From: Olsenella_L sp051876355 | Lineage (GTDB): Bacteria; Actinomycetota; Coriobacteriia; Coriobacteriales; Atopobiaceae | DNA length: 64,000 nt | Reading direction: 5' to 3' | NCBI GenBank assembly: GCA_051876355.1 | Contig: JBJEHU010000047.1 | Location: forward strand, 20,232-84,231 | Shown: positions 53,025-62,368 of the stretch, piece after piece | How positions within the stretch are numbered: the stretch's first letter is position 1 | Layout: each line of letters starts with the position of its first letter | Notes under the pieces: generated by a model | What the model was told of the DNA's origin: nothing | Seen by the model: only the letters and a program-made list of their open reading frames with translations | Database searches by the model: none | Position numbers and translations under genes: made by a program

Positions 53025-53094
53025 GGGATGCCTCTTTCTTCTCTTGATAGCGTGCGGTAGCGCTGCTACTGCGCGGAAGCGCCACCGGGCACTG

Positions 53095-53104
53095 TTTCCG
53101 GAAA
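53095..53104. promoter_or_regulatory. Candidate regulator site between rpiR and the PTS gene
   Basis: TTTCCGGAAA is a perfect 10-bp palindrome, and GTAGC-GCT-GCTAC lies about 40 bases away near 53056. RpiR regulators often use TTTC-type inverted repeats. Which protein binds is inference. Confidence 0.35.
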
Positions 53105-53209
53105 TCAAGGCTACCAGATGAGATGGCTCATCATTCAGCCCATCTGCCAGCGGATATCTTATGTCTCAGAGGCGGCGGGGGAGCCGCAGGGGATAGAGAA
53201 GGGAACACG

Positions 53210-54598
53210 ATGGCACTGGATTTTCCGAAGCTGGCGCAGGATATCGTCGAGCAGGTGGGAGGCCCCGACAACGTCAAGGCCGTGACGCACTGCATGACAA
53301 GGCTGAGGTTCGTCCTGAAGGATGACGCGAAGGCCGACATGGAGGCCATCAAGACGATCAAGGGCGTCCTCGGCTGCGTGAATGCGAACGGCCAGATGCA
53401 GGTCGTTCTTGGCCAGAACCTCGTCGAGACCTACAACGAGGTCGTGAAGCAGTTCCACTTCACGGAGCAGGCACCGGTGGACGAGAACCCGGATGCTGAT
53501 GCGGAATCCGGCAAGTTCGATGCCAAGAAGCTCGGCAAGAACATCATCGGCTACATCACGGCATCCGTGACGCCGACGATTCCGGGCCTCATTGCAGGAG
53601 GCATGCTCAAGGTCGTGCTGCTCCTCGTCACGCTCATCTCTCCTGACTTTGCTGCATCTTCCACCTACACGCTGCTCTCTATCGTCGCGAATGCACCGTT
53701 CTACTTCCTGCCGATCTGGATTGCCTACGGTGCAGCGACGAAGCTCGGCGCTACGCCAATCTATGCAATGGCCGTGGCAGCTGCCATGTTCGCGCCTGAC
53801 TTCCTGAAGCTCGTCTCGGCAGACCCGCAGGTCGACCAGACCCTCTTCGGCCTTCCGGTGCTTCTCAAGAGCTATGCGAACGGCCTCTTCCCGGCGCTTC
53901 TGCTCTCGTTTGCGGCCTATGAGTTCGAGCGTCTCTGGAACAAGGTCGTGCCGGGCATCTTCAAGTCTGTCCTTGTCGGCATGCTCACGATGGGCTGCAC
54001 CTACGTCCTTACGATGGTCGTGCTTGCTCCTCTCGGCACCTGGATCGGCGAAGGCATCGTCTTTGTCCTCATGGGCATCTACGGCGTCGCAGGTCCTGTC
54101 GCTCTTGCGGTCCTTGCTGCTTTCCTTCCTTTCCTCATCATGGTCGGTGTCCACACGGTCTTCAGCCCCTTCATGGTCCAGCTTCTCCAGAACCCGGGCT
54201 ACGACGGACTGTTCCGTCCGGCACTCCTGCTCCACAACATGGCTGAGGGCGGTGCCTGCCTCGCAGTGGCAGCCCGCACGAAGGATGCAGAGTTCAGGAG
54301 CGAAGCCGTCTCCATCGCAATCGGCTGCATCATTGCCGGCGTGACCGAGCCTGCCCTTTACGGCATCACGTTCCGCCTCAAGCGCCCGCTCTACGGTGTC
54401 ATGGCAGGCGGTGCAGCCGGTGGCCTGGTCGGCGGCCTTCTTGGCATGCATGCCTACATCATGGGCTACTCGAACATCCTGGCCCTCCCGATCTTCGAGG
54501 ACACGATCATTGCCGCCGTCATCGCCATCGCTGTCGCAATCGTCGTCTCCTTCGCAGTGACGTTCGCGCTCGGCTTCGATGAAGAAGTTGCAGCGTAG
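53210..54598 (+). CDS. PTS system beta-glucoside-type EIIBC component
   Basis: This membrane transporter (462 aa) phosphorylates a beta-glucoside during import. The EIIB domain holds the phospho-Cys in AVTHCMTRLRFVLKD; EIIC begins around residue 105 (IIGYITASVTPTIPGLIAGGMLKVV) with about ten helices and GVTEPALYGI near the end. It has no EIIA domain, so EIIA must come from another gene. GAGAAGGG precedes the ATG at 53210; the longer reading upstream lacks support. The GH1 gene follows after 62 bases. Confidence 0.92.
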   Translation: MALDFPKLAQDIVEQVGGPDNVKAVTHCMTRLRFVLKDDAKADMEAIKTIKGVLGCVNANGQMQVVLGQNLVETYNEVVKQFHFTEQAPVDENPDADAESGKFDAKKLGKNIIGYITASVTPTIPGLIAGGMLKVVLLLVTLISPDFAASSTYTLLSIVANAPFYFLPIWIAYGAATKLGATPIYAMAVAAAMFAPDFLKLVSADPQVDQTLFGLPVLLKSYANGLFPALLLSFAAYEFERLWNKVVPGIFKSVLVGMLTMGCTYVLTMVVLAPLGTWIGEGIVFVLMGIYGVAGPVALAVLAAFLPFLIMVGVHTVFSPFMVQLLQNPGYDGLFRPALLLHNMAEGGACLAVAARTKDAEFRSEAVSIAIGCIIAGVTEPALYGITFRLKRPLYGVMAGGAAGGLVGGLLGMHAYIMGYSNILALPIFEDTIIAAVIAIAVAIVVSFAVTFALGFDEEVAA

Positions 54599-54660
54599 GA
54601 GTTCTGAGCCCTCAAACAGATAAGCTAGGCCTCAAGGGCCGGCACAGAAAGGATCCCATC

Positions 54661-56115
54661 ATGGCAGAAGAGCGTTTTCCCGAGGGCTTCCTCTTCGGAG
54701 GCGCCACGTCGGACTGGCAGTTCGAAGGAGGCTTCGGTGAAGGCGGACGCGGCCTTCTCGCGATAGACTTCGCGACGGACGGCGACCAGACGCATCCGCG
54801 CCAGGTCACGTGGATGAAGGACGGAAAGCGCGGATCTTCCAACTGGGAAGAGGCGCTTCCGGAAGGCGCCGAGCTCACGATGTTCGATGATGTGTACTAC
54901 CCCTCCCACAAGGCAGTGGATTTCTATCATCACTGGCGCGAGGACATCGAGGACATGGCCGAGATGGGCTTCCGCGTGTACCGCTTCTCGACCTGCTGGT
55001 CGAGAATCTTCCCGACGGGACTCGAGGATGAGCCGAACGAGGAAGGCCTTGCCTTCTACGAGAAGGTCGTGGACGATCTTCTGGCCCACAACATCGAGCC
55101 GCTCATCACGATCTGCCACGACGAGATGCCCTTGGAGCTCGTGAAGCGCTACAACGGCTGGGGCGGACGCGAAACCATCGACTGCTACGTGAAGTATGCC
55201 CGCGCCCTCTTCGAGCGCCTCGGCTCCAAGGTGAAGTACTGGCTCACGTTCAACGAGCCCAACGCAATCCGCGGCGTCTGCATGATGGGCATCACCAACC
55301 AGAGCTGGCCGGTGTACTGGCAGGCAATCCATCACATGGTCGTCGCCTCTGCGAAGGTCGTCGCGATGGGCCATGAGATGATGCCAGGCTCGCAGTTCTC
55401 GACGATGTATGCAATGAGCGAGCTCTATCCGGCAACAAGTGCACCGGATGATATCTGGGCCTGGTACAGCCACCGCCGCGAGCAGTATCTCATTATCGAT
55501 GCGATGTCGCGCGGCGCCTACCCGAACTTCGCCTCCGAGGTCTGGAACCGCATGGGCGCAGATGTGAAGATGGAGCCTGGCGATGAGGAACTCATGCAGA
55601 AGGGCACGCTCGACTTCGTGAGCTTCTCCTACTACCGCTCGACCGTCGTCTCAGCCAAGGACCCCGACTGGCACCTTCTCGGTGGCACGCCGAACCCGCT
55701 CTGCGCGGAGAAGACGCCCTGGGGCTGGGCAGTCGACCCTCTGGGCCTGCGCTACTGCCTGAACGAGCTCTATGACCGCTACCAGAAGCCGCTCTTCGTC
55801 GTCGAGAATGGCATGGGCGCTATCGACAAGGTGGCAGAGGACGGAGAGGTCCACGATACCTATCGCTGCGAGTATCTTGCCAAGCATCTGCGTGCCATCC
55901 GCGATGCAATCAATCTCGACCATGTCCCGTGCATCGGCTACACGATGTGGGGCAATGTCGACCTGGTATCCAGGTCCACAGGAGAGATGGCAAAGAGGTA
56001 CGGCTTCGTCTATGTGGACATGGACGACAAGGGCAACGGCACGCTCAAGCGCTCCCGCAAGGACAGCTTCTGGTGGTACAAGCATATGATCGAGACCGAC
56101 GGGTCCGAGCTGTAG
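54661..56115 (+). CDS. 6-phospho-beta-glucosidase, GH1
   Basis: This cytoplasmic GH1 enzyme (484 aa) splits the phosphorylated glycoside imported by the preceding PTS. The start FPEGFLFGGATSDWQFEGGF, the acid/base Glu in WLTFNEPNAI and the nucleophile Glu in LFVVENGMGAID are clear. The C-terminal RSRKDSFWWYKHMI fits the 6-phospho subgroup. AAAGGATCCCATC precedes the ATG. A terminator follows the stop codon. Confidence 0.93.
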   Translation: MAEERFPEGFLFGGATSDWQFEGGFGEGGRGLLAIDFATDGDQTHPRQVTWMKDGKRGSSNWEEALPEGAELTMFDDVYYPSHKAVDFYHHWREDIEDMAEMGFRVYRFSTCWSRIFPTGLEDEPNEEGLAFYEKVVDDLLAHNIEPLITICHDEMPLELVKRYNGWGGRETIDCYVKYARALFERLGSKVKYWLTFNEPNAIRGVCMMGITNQSWPVYWQAIHHMVVASAKVVAMGHEMMPGSQFSTMYAMSELYPATSAPDDIWAWYSHRREQYLIIDAMSRGAYPNFASEVWNRMGADVKMEPGDEELMQKGTLDFVSFSYYRSTVVSAKDPDWHLLGGTPNPLCAEKTPWGWAVDPLGLRYCLNELYDRYQKPLFVVENGMGAIDKVAEDGEVHDTYRCEYLAKHLRAIRDAINLDHVPCIGYTMWGNVDLVSRSTGEMAKRYGFVYVDMDDKGNGTLKRSRKDSFWWYKHMIETDGSEL

Positions 56116-56138
56116 AAGCTTGTTCATAAGGGATAAGG

Positions 56139-56176
56139 AAGATGCAGGGTGGGAGCCGATGCACCTTGCATCTTTT
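56139..56176. terminator. Bidirectional terminator between the GH1 gene and the sensor kinase
   Basis: A 13-bp stem with one G-T pair (arm AAGATGCAGGGTG), 10-base loop and TTTT after it ends the PTS-GH1 operon. Read on the other strand it can end the two-component operon. Confidence 0.8.
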
Positions 56177-56185
56177 GATGTCCTG

Positions 56186-57472
56186 TCACTTCTGGGGCAC
56201 GGGCAGAAGGATCGAGAACCTTGCCATTCCGTCTCCCGTATCCATTGTGACGGTGCCGGCATAGCGGCGGACAATCTGTTTGAGCAGGAAGAAGGAGCTT
56301 GCATCCTCGGGGAATGCGTCGGCAAACGTGCGCATCTGTATGCTTGCCATCGTCCCCGTATCTGCCGTGCTGATGTCGATGAGGCGCAGGTCTGGCTCCT
56401 TGATGCTGTCTGCCGCGGCAATCGCGGTATCGAGTGCGCTATCGAAGAGCGCATAGAGGTCCTGGTCTTCCATGAAGGAGAGGAGCCTGCCGTCGACCTC
56501 GCAGGTGAGACCGATGTCTCGTGCCTGGCACATGAGGCTCTTCTCGTTCACGGCGACGTCGATTGCATCGTTCAGTGTCGTAGCCTTCGCATCGTAGATT
56601 GAGATGAGGCGGCTCATATCGCGGAGCAGCTCGTCGCGGCTTTCCGTGCCCTCCGAGATTCGGTACATCTGGTGCCTGATATCGTGGCACTTCCTGTTGA
56701 TGGCTTCCACGGTATCGCGCGAGGCCTCGAACTGGCGCCTCTCCGATTCCATGAGCTGGTGCGTGACGGCAGCCTCGGTACGCAGGTGCTTCGCGACGAG
56801 GAGCTCGTAGGCAAGTGCCAGCGTCAGGGTGCAGGCGAATGCCTGCGTGAGGCGCAGGACTGCAAAGCCTGCAGGAGGGAGGAGGCCTGCCGAGGAGAGC
56901 GTGTTTCCGAACGAGTCGAGCACGATATTGAGGGCGATGACCGCAAGGAGGAGCGGAAGCGTATGGCGGTCTCCCTCCCCTGCAAGGTGTCCTTTCTGGA
57001 TCTGTCGGATCACGGTCGCGGCACAGAGGCCGTAGACGGCGAGGGATATGGCAAGAAGCAGAACGGCAGAGCTCAGAGGGTCGAGAGCGAGACGCAGCGA
57101 GACGAGCTCGTAGACGACGTGGGCAAAGTTCTGGAGCGCATAGCCTGCCGTGCAGCAGAAGACAGCATCCCATCTGCCCATGGAGAAGACGAAACGGGCA
57201 AGGGGTATGGAGGCAAGCAGGACGAGCGCGAAGAAGAGAAGCGTCGGCAGGGCCTGAACGGCAGGACCTGCGCCCCCAGCAGCAAGTGCCGGCGTCAGCA
57301 CGCCGTGGATGATGGAGCTTGCTGCAGAGAGGGCGAAGCAGACTGCTGCCGCTATTGCCAGGCGGATTCCTGCATGCTCCCTGAGCGGGAAGAGCGAGCA
57401 GAAGAGCCCTATGCCCAGAAAGATAGTCAGAAGATTGGGCAGGCTCACGAGGATGATGCGGCCGAGCATCAA
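56186..57472 (-). CDS. GHKL-type sensor histidine kinase, ATPase motifs degenerate
   Basis: The protein (428 aa) has six or seven membrane segments in the first 220 residues, then a short coiled linker and a LytS/AgrC-type kinase region. The phospho-acceptor His is probably in NRKCHDIRHQM. The ATP-binding N box, normally Leu-Asp-Asn-Ala, reads Leu-Asp-Thr-Ala (FDSALDTAIAA), and the G box is replaced by SSFFLLKQIV. Kinase activity may be weak or lost. It overlaps the response regulator gene and lies downstream of it in the operon. The signal is unknown. Confidence 0.82.
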   Translation of the reverse strand: MMLGRIILVSLPNLLTIFLGIGLFCSLFPLREHAGIRLAIAAAVCFALSAASSIIHGVLTPALAAGGAGPAVQALPTLLFFALVLLASIPLARFVFSMGRWDAVFCCTAGYALQNFAHVVYELVSLRLALDPLSSAVLLLAISLAVYGLCAATVIRQIQKGHLAGEGDRHTLPLLLAVIALNIVLDSFGNTLSSAGLLPPAGFAVLRLTQAFACTLTLALAYELLVAKHLRTEAAVTHQLMESERRQFEASRDTVEAINRKCHDIRHQMYRISEGTESRDELLRDMSRLISIYDAKATTLNDAIDVAVNEKSLMCQARDIGLTCEVDGRLLSFMEDQDLYALFDSALDTAIAAADSIKEPDLRLIDISTADTGTMASIQMRTFADAFPEDASSFFLLKQIVRRYAGTVTMDTGDGMARFSILLPVPQK

Positions 57473-58185
57473 TGACTCCTTCCGAGGAAGGAGGAGAATG
57501 CCTCGATAGCAGCCTTCCTCCTAGCACGGCTCAAAGGAAGCTGCGTGCCGTCTGCCATCCGGACCTCTGGCCCATGGATGAGGCGGACGTAGTCCATGTT
57601 CACGACGCAGCCGCTCGAGACCTGGAGAAGCGGGCTTTCCTCGTCCACCTGCTCGAGCACCTGCTTGATCGTGCCCCTGAGCTTTACGGGCTCCTCGCCG
57701 CTTGCAAGGTGGAAGATGAGGTCATGCCGCACGAGCTCGATATAGGAGATATCGTCGATGGCAAGTGCTCTGAGACCGCCGCTTGTGGGGATAGCGAGCT
57801 TGGCCGCGCCGGCACGCCTGAGCTTGCCTGATATCTTGTCCATGCAGAGCGCGAGCTTCGGGAGCGTCACCGGCTTCACGATGTAGCCTGCAGCGTTCAC
57901 CTCATAGCTCTTCACGGCATGCTGCGCGAGGTTCGTGACGAAGATGATAGGGGTCGCCGTATCGCGGAGCCTCACGAGCTCTGCAGCCTCCATGCCATTG
58001 ATGCCGGGAATCTCGATATCGAGGAAGATCACGTCATAGCGCTTCTGGCTCTTGACGAGATTGATGGCAAGCTGCGTCCACTCGACTTCGAACTCGAGGC
58101 CATGCTCCTGCCCATACGCTTCGAGGCAGTGTCTGAGCGCTGCGGCCTCTTCGGGCGTGTCCTCGACGATGAGTGCCTTGAGCAT
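57469..58185 (-). CDS. LytTR-family response regulator
   Basis: The 238-residue protein has a receiver domain with the phospho-Asp in DVIFLDIEIPG and the Lys region GYIVKPVTLPK, followed by a LytTR DNA-binding domain (IDDISYIELVRHDLIFHLASGE; LLQVSSGCVVNMDYVRLIHG). LytTR regulators often control cell-surface, peptide or virulence functions. The ATGA overlap shows coupling with the kinase. The third GH3 gene is divergent from it and might be a target. Confidence 0.93.
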   Translation of the reverse strand: MLKALIVEDTPEEAAALRHCLEAYGQEHGLEFEVEWTQLAINLVKSQKRYDVIFLDIEIPGINGMEAAELVRLRDTATPIIFVTNLAQHAVKSYEVNAAGYIVKPVTLPKLALCMDKISGKLRRAGAAKLAIPTSGGLRALAIDDISYIELVRHDLIFHLASGEEPVKLRGTIKQVLEQVDEESPLLQVSSGCVVNMDYVRLIHGPEVRMADGTQLPLSRARRKAAIEAFSSFLGRSH

Positions 58186-58370
58186 GTCTCCTCCTCAGAT
58201 GGTGGTCTGGGCTTCATGATACCAAGCGTTTCAGCGTGGAGCCGAGGCTCTTCGCCAATAGCGGTCAGGAAAGCGACCGAAGCGTCCATGTCTATTTCAG
58301 CATCTGAGCAGCTTTCCTACATTGTCTTCAGGAGCAAGGTCTGGGGGGGAGCCCCAGGAGACAGAGAAGG

Positions 58371-61247
58371 ATGTGGGATATGCTCGACATCAACATCGAC
58401 GATGTGATTGCCGTCGTGCAGTCGGTTGCACCGCAGCTTGCAGCGCTCGTCGTCGCCCTCGTAGCGGCACTTGTGGTGACGCTTGCGACCGGCAGAAAGC
58501 GCATGCCGGATGAGGGAAAGAGGAAGCTCATCCACTCGATCAGCTGGATTGCAGCGGCTGCCATCACAATCGTGTCCATCAACTCGATGCTCACGGGTCC
58601 GCTCAACAGCGTCGTGACGATGGCAACAGCAGAGAAGCACGAGCTTTCGCAGGCAAGCATCGAAGAGACGAACCAGCTTGCTGTCGATATCGAGAACGAG
58701 GGCATCGTGCTCCTCAAGAACGACAGCAATGCGCTGCCGCTTGCGCCGGGCAACGTGAACGTGTTCGGCTGGGCATCGACGAATCCGATCTACGGCGGCA
58801 CCGGTTCTGGATCTCTTTCCGATGCCTATGAGACGACGTCGCTGCTCGATGGTCTGGCAGATGCCGGCTATACGACGAACCAGGAGCTCACGGACTTCTA
58901 TACGTCCTATGCGACCGAGCGCGGCAAGATTGCCGTGACCTCCGCTGACTGGACGCTGCCTGAGCCTCCTGCAGCCAGCTACTCCGAGAGCCTCATCGAT
59001 AATGCGAAGAGCTTCTCCGATACCGCTATCGTCGTTATTGGCCGTGTCGGCGGCGAAGGCCTCGACCTGCCGACCGATATGACGGCAGACGGCATCACGT
59101 ACAACAACAATTCCTCTGACTATGCCGACTTCACTGAGGGCATGCACTACCTCGAGCTCGACAACACGGAAAAGGACATGCTCGATCTCGTCTGCTCGAA
59201 CTTCGACAACGTTATCGTCGTCTACAACGGCGCGAATGCATTCGAGATGGGCTTCGTGAACGACTATCCCCAGATCAAGGGCGTCGTCTGGGCTCCGCAT
59301 CCGGGCCAGGCAGGATTCGAATCCCTCGGCAGCGTGCTTTCCGGCAAGGTGAACCCTTCCGGCAAGACCTCCGATACGTTCCTCTACGACCTCACCCAGG
59401 CTCCGTCTTGGAACAACTTCGGCGACTTCCCGTATGACAACGTGCAGGAATTCCAGATCGACTCCGCCCGTGGCGTGCGCTCTCCGCGCTTCGTGAACTA
59501 CACCGAGGGCATCTATGTCGGCTACCGCTTCTGGGAGACGGCTGCAGATGAGGGACTGGTCGACTACAACGCAAGCGTTCAGTATCCGTTCGGCTATGGC
59601 CTCTCCTACACGACGTTCACGCAGGAGATGAGCCCCATCCAGTATGCGAATGGCACCGTGAGCTTCACCGTGACCGTCACGAACACGGGCTCTGTGGCAG
59701 GCAAGGATGTCGTGGAGGTCTACAGCAACCCGCCCTACACGAATGGCGGCATCGAGAAGGCTTCTGCCAATCTCATCACCTATGAGAAGACGAAGCTCCT
59801 GGATCCGGGCGAGAGCCAGACGATCTCTGTCAGCTTCGATGACGACGATCTTGCCTCCTACGACGACAAGAATGCCCAGGCCTATGTGCTCGAGGCTGGC
59901 ACCTACACAATTTCGATCAATTCCGACTCCCACAATGTGATCTCCGAGCAGACAATCGAGGTCCCTGAGACCATTACGTACAACACGGACGACAACACGC
60001 ACAACGGCGACCAGGTCGCAGCTACGAACGAATTCGACGATGTCAACGGCGGACTCGAGTACCTCTCGAGGGCAGACGGCTTCGCGAATGCACAGATGGC
60101 CCTTGCAACGCCGACGAACTACAGCATGTCCGATGAGTACAAGGCTACCTACTACAACAATGGCAACTACGATCCGACACAGTTCGACGATCCTTCTGAC
60201 GTGATGCCGACGACTGGTGCCAATAACGGCCTGCGGCTCTTCGATCTCCGTGGCCTCGACTACGACGATCCGAAGTGGGACGAGCTTCTCGACCAGCTCA
60301 CGGTCGACGAGATGAACACTCTCATCGCCAATGGCGGCTACCAGAATGCAGCGGTCGATTCGATCGGCAAGATCCGCCTCTCTGACGTCGACGGTCCGGC
60401 AGCACTCAAGGACAACTTCACTGGCGTGAGTTCCATCGGCCTTCCTTCGAACGTCGCTCTTGCCTGCACCTGGAATAAGGACCTTGCCCGCCAGTACGGC
60501 GAGACGATCGGCGACATGGCGCATGACATGTACGTGACCGGCTGGTATGCACCGTCAATCAACCTGCACCGTTCTGCCTTTGGCGGCAGGAACTTCGAGT
60601 ACTTCTCCGAGGATCCGGTACTCACGGGCACGCTTGCCTCCCAGCAGGTCCAGGGAGCGAAGGAGAAGGGCGTCTACGCCTTCACGAAGCACTTTGCGCT
60701 GAATGAGCAGGAGACCCAGCGCAACGGCCAGCTCTGCACCTGGGCGAACGAGCAGTCCATCAGGGAGCTCTATCTCAAGCCCTTCGAGACGGTCGTGAAG
60801 GACACGCCGACCGGCGAGGCCATCATGGGCTCCTTCAACTACATTGGCAACACCTATTCGAGCGCATGCCTGAACCTCAACCAGAACGTCCTACGAGATG
60901 AGTGGGGCTTCGAGGGCATGGTCGAGACGGACTACTTCTCTGGCACGAACTACGGCTACCAGAATGCTGACCAGGTCATCCGTGGCGGCACTGACATCAT
61001 GCTCGCCTCTACCGAGACGACGAACTATGTGACGGACTTCAGCGCCACGTCCGTGATTCAGATGCGTCGCGCAGCGAAGAACATCCTCTTTACGGCGGTG
61101 AACAGCTGGCGCTACGAGTCCGACCCCTCGGGCGAGATCGCGAACTGGTTCAAGGTCATGATCGGCGTCGATATCGCGGCTGCTGCAGGCCTTGTGGCTC
61201 TCGGTGTCGTTGCTGGACGAAGGTATGCCAAGCGCAAGGCAGCCTAG
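58371..61247 (+). CDS. Circularly permuted GH3 glycosidase anchored at both ends (third copy)
   Basis: This 958-residue protein begins with two hydrophobic segments (LAALVVALVAALVVTLATG; ISWIAAAAITIVSINSML), then GH3-C (DIENEGIVLLKNDSNALPLAPGNVNVFG), an FnIII-like domain (GYGLSYTTFTQEM; TVTNTGSVAGKDVVEVYSN) and the barrel (APSINLHRSAFGGRNFEYFSEDP, TKHFALNEQET) with the putative nucleophile Asp in GMVETDYFS. It ends in a helix (VDIAAAAGLVALGVVAGRRYAKR). Two starts are possible, 58371 (AGGAG ten bases before) or 58380. The upstream 185 bases separate it from the divergent response regulator. Confidence 0.9.
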   Translation: MWDMLDINIDDVIAVVQSVAPQLAALVVALVAALVVTLATGRKRMPDEGKRKLIHSISWIAAAAITIVSINSMLTGPLNSVVTMATAEKHELSQASIEETNQLAVDIENEGIVLLKNDSNALPLAPGNVNVFGWASTNPIYGGTGSGSLSDAYETTSLLDGLADAGYTTNQELTDFYTSYATERGKIAVTSADWTLPEPPAASYSESLIDNAKSFSDTAIVVIGRVGGEGLDLPTDMTADGITYNNNSSDYADFTEGMHYLELDNTEKDMLDLVCSNFDNVIVVYNGANAFEMGFVNDYPQIKGVVWAPHPGQAGFESLGSVLSGKVNPSGKTSDTFLYDLTQAPSWNNFGDFPYDNVQEFQIDSARGVRSPRFVNYTEGIYVGYRFWETAADEGLVDYNASVQYPFGYGLSYTTFTQEMSPIQYANGTVSFTVTVTNTGSVAGKDVVEVYSNPPYTNGGIEKASANLITYEKTKLLDPGESQTISVSFDDDDLASYDDKNAQAYVLEAGTYTISINSDSHNVISEQTIEVPETITYNTDDNTHNGDQVAATNEFDDVNGGLEYLSRADGFANAQMALATPTNYSMSDEYKATYYNNGNYDPTQFDDPSDVMPTTGANNGLRLFDLRGLDYDDPKWDELLDQLTVDEMNTLIANGGYQNAAVDSIGKIRLSDVDGPAALKDNFTGVSSIGLPSNVALACTWNKDLARQYGETIGDMAHDMYVTGWYAPSINLHRSAFGGRNFEYFSEDPVLTGTLASQQVQGAKEKGVYAFTKHFALNEQETQRNGQLCTWANEQSIRELYLKPFETVVKDTPTGEAIMGSFNYIGNTYSSACLNLNQNVLRDEWGFEGMVETDYFSGTNYGYQNADQVIRGGTDIMLASTETTNYVTDFSATSVIQMRRAAKNILFTAVNSWRYESDPSGEIANWFKVMIGVDIAAAAGLVALGVVAGRRYAKRKAA

Positions 61248-61298
61248 CCGAAGCTCTGACAAGAATGGGATAGCGAAGCACGCTATCAGGAGACGTGC

Positions 61299-61331
61299 GG
61301 CTGGCTCCGGCATGACCGGGGCCAGCCTTTT
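61299..61331 (+). terminator. Intrinsic terminator of the third GH3 gene
   Basis: A 12-bp stem with one G-T pair (arm GGCTGGCTCCGG) and loop CATGA is followed by TTTTCTTCTG. A smaller 7-bp hairpin (GATAGCG) precedes it at 61269. Confidence 0.9.
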
Positions 61332-61410
61332 CTTCTGCGTACGCAATCTGCAGTGCCGAGGCGTAAGATGTGCCCCTGTGAAGATAGATACGATGCAGGA
61401 GGCAGATTCC

Positions 61411-62265
61411 ATGCTCCATGAGACGATAGCGGCAGAAGATGAAGGCAGGGCGGTACCTGAGGTACCGCATGCAGACCGGCTGGCACTTCCGAAGGCAGGG
61501 GAGCCGGCACGGATCGAGACCTATTTCCCTGATGTCCTCGACAAGGTTGATCCCGACGTGAAGCGTCCCTGCGTCGCGCTGCTTCCGGGCGGTGCCTATG
61601 CGCGGGTGTCGGCGCGGGAGGCAGAGCCGGTCGCGCTCCAGATGGTGGCGAGGGGCTTTGCTGCCTGCGTCATCTCCTACAGCTGCGCTCCTGCCCGCTA
61701 TCCGGTAGCGCTCGTCCAGGCGGCAGGAGCGATAGCGTTCCTCAAGCATCATGCCAAGGAGTTTCATATCGATCCAGAACGCATCTATCTCATGGGATTC
61801 TCTGCAGGTGCGCATCTGGCACTGGATCTTGGCTGCGAGTGGATGGAGCCCCGGCTTGCAGAGCGTGTGGGCGCAGCGGCAGAAGAGATGCGTCCCTGCG
61901 GTCTTGTCCTCGGCTATCCTGTCGTCACTTCGGGAGCATTTGCGCACAAGGGCTCGTTCGACAATCTCTGCGGCAACGACGAGGAGCTCAGGCAGAAGCT
62001 CTCGCTCGAGAACAGGGTTACGAAGGATACGCCTCCTGCCTTCATCTTCCATACGCTCGAAGACACATCGGTGCCGGTCGAGAACAGTCTCCTGCTCGCT
62101 CAGGCATATCGCCGTGCTGGTGTCTCGTTCACGCTCCATATCTTCCCGTATGGCGGGCACGGGCTGTCGCTCGCGACGGCAGATGTCGTGCAGAAAGGAA
62201 AGCAGCCCCAGCCGCTCATGCAGTGCTGGCCCGATCTTGCAGCCGACTGGATGAGGACGCTTTAG
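61411..62265 (+). CDS. Alpha/beta-hydrolase, acetyl-esterase type
   Basis: The 284-residue enzyme has the oxyanion region VALLPGGAYARVS, the nucleophile elbow MGFSAGAHLA, and the acid and His regions LEDTSVPVENSLLLAQAYRR and PYGGHGLSLA. This pattern fits the carbohydrate acetyl/feruloyl esterase-like group (BD-FAE/AXE) that deacylates plant glycans. No signal peptide, so it acts inside the cell on imported sugars. The ATG at 61411 has AGGAGG eight bases before it; an ATG six codons earlier lacks it. A longer in-frame reading enters the GH3 gene. Confidence 0.85.
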   Translation: MLHETIAAEDEGRAVPEVPHADRLALPKAGEPARIETYFPDVLDKVDPDVKRPCVALLPGGAYARVSAREAEPVALQMVARGFAACVISYSCAPARYPVALVQAAGAIAFLKHHAKEFHIDPERIYLMGFSAGAHLALDLGCEWMEPRLAERVGAAAEEMRPCGLVLGYPVVTSGAFAHKGSFDNLCGNDEELRQKLSLENRVTKDTPPAFIFHTLEDTSVPVENSLLLAQAYRRAGVSFTLHIFPYGGHGLSLATADVVQKGKQPQPLMQCWPDLAADWMRTL

Positions 62266-62368
62266 GCTGCTCATGCAGATGCTGTTCTCTGGTGCATGGA
62301 TGCACAGCTCCTCTGCTCTGCCTTCTGGGAGAATGGAGCTCAGTACAGGCTCTCTCAAGGAGGATGCA

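Noticed and set aside
58317..60524. A 735-residue minus-strand open frame opposite the third GH3 gene
   Set aside because: Antisense shadow of high-G+C coding sequence; no family features and no ribosome site. Similar shadows opposite nhaA, the aminotransferase, metG and the second GH3 were also left out.
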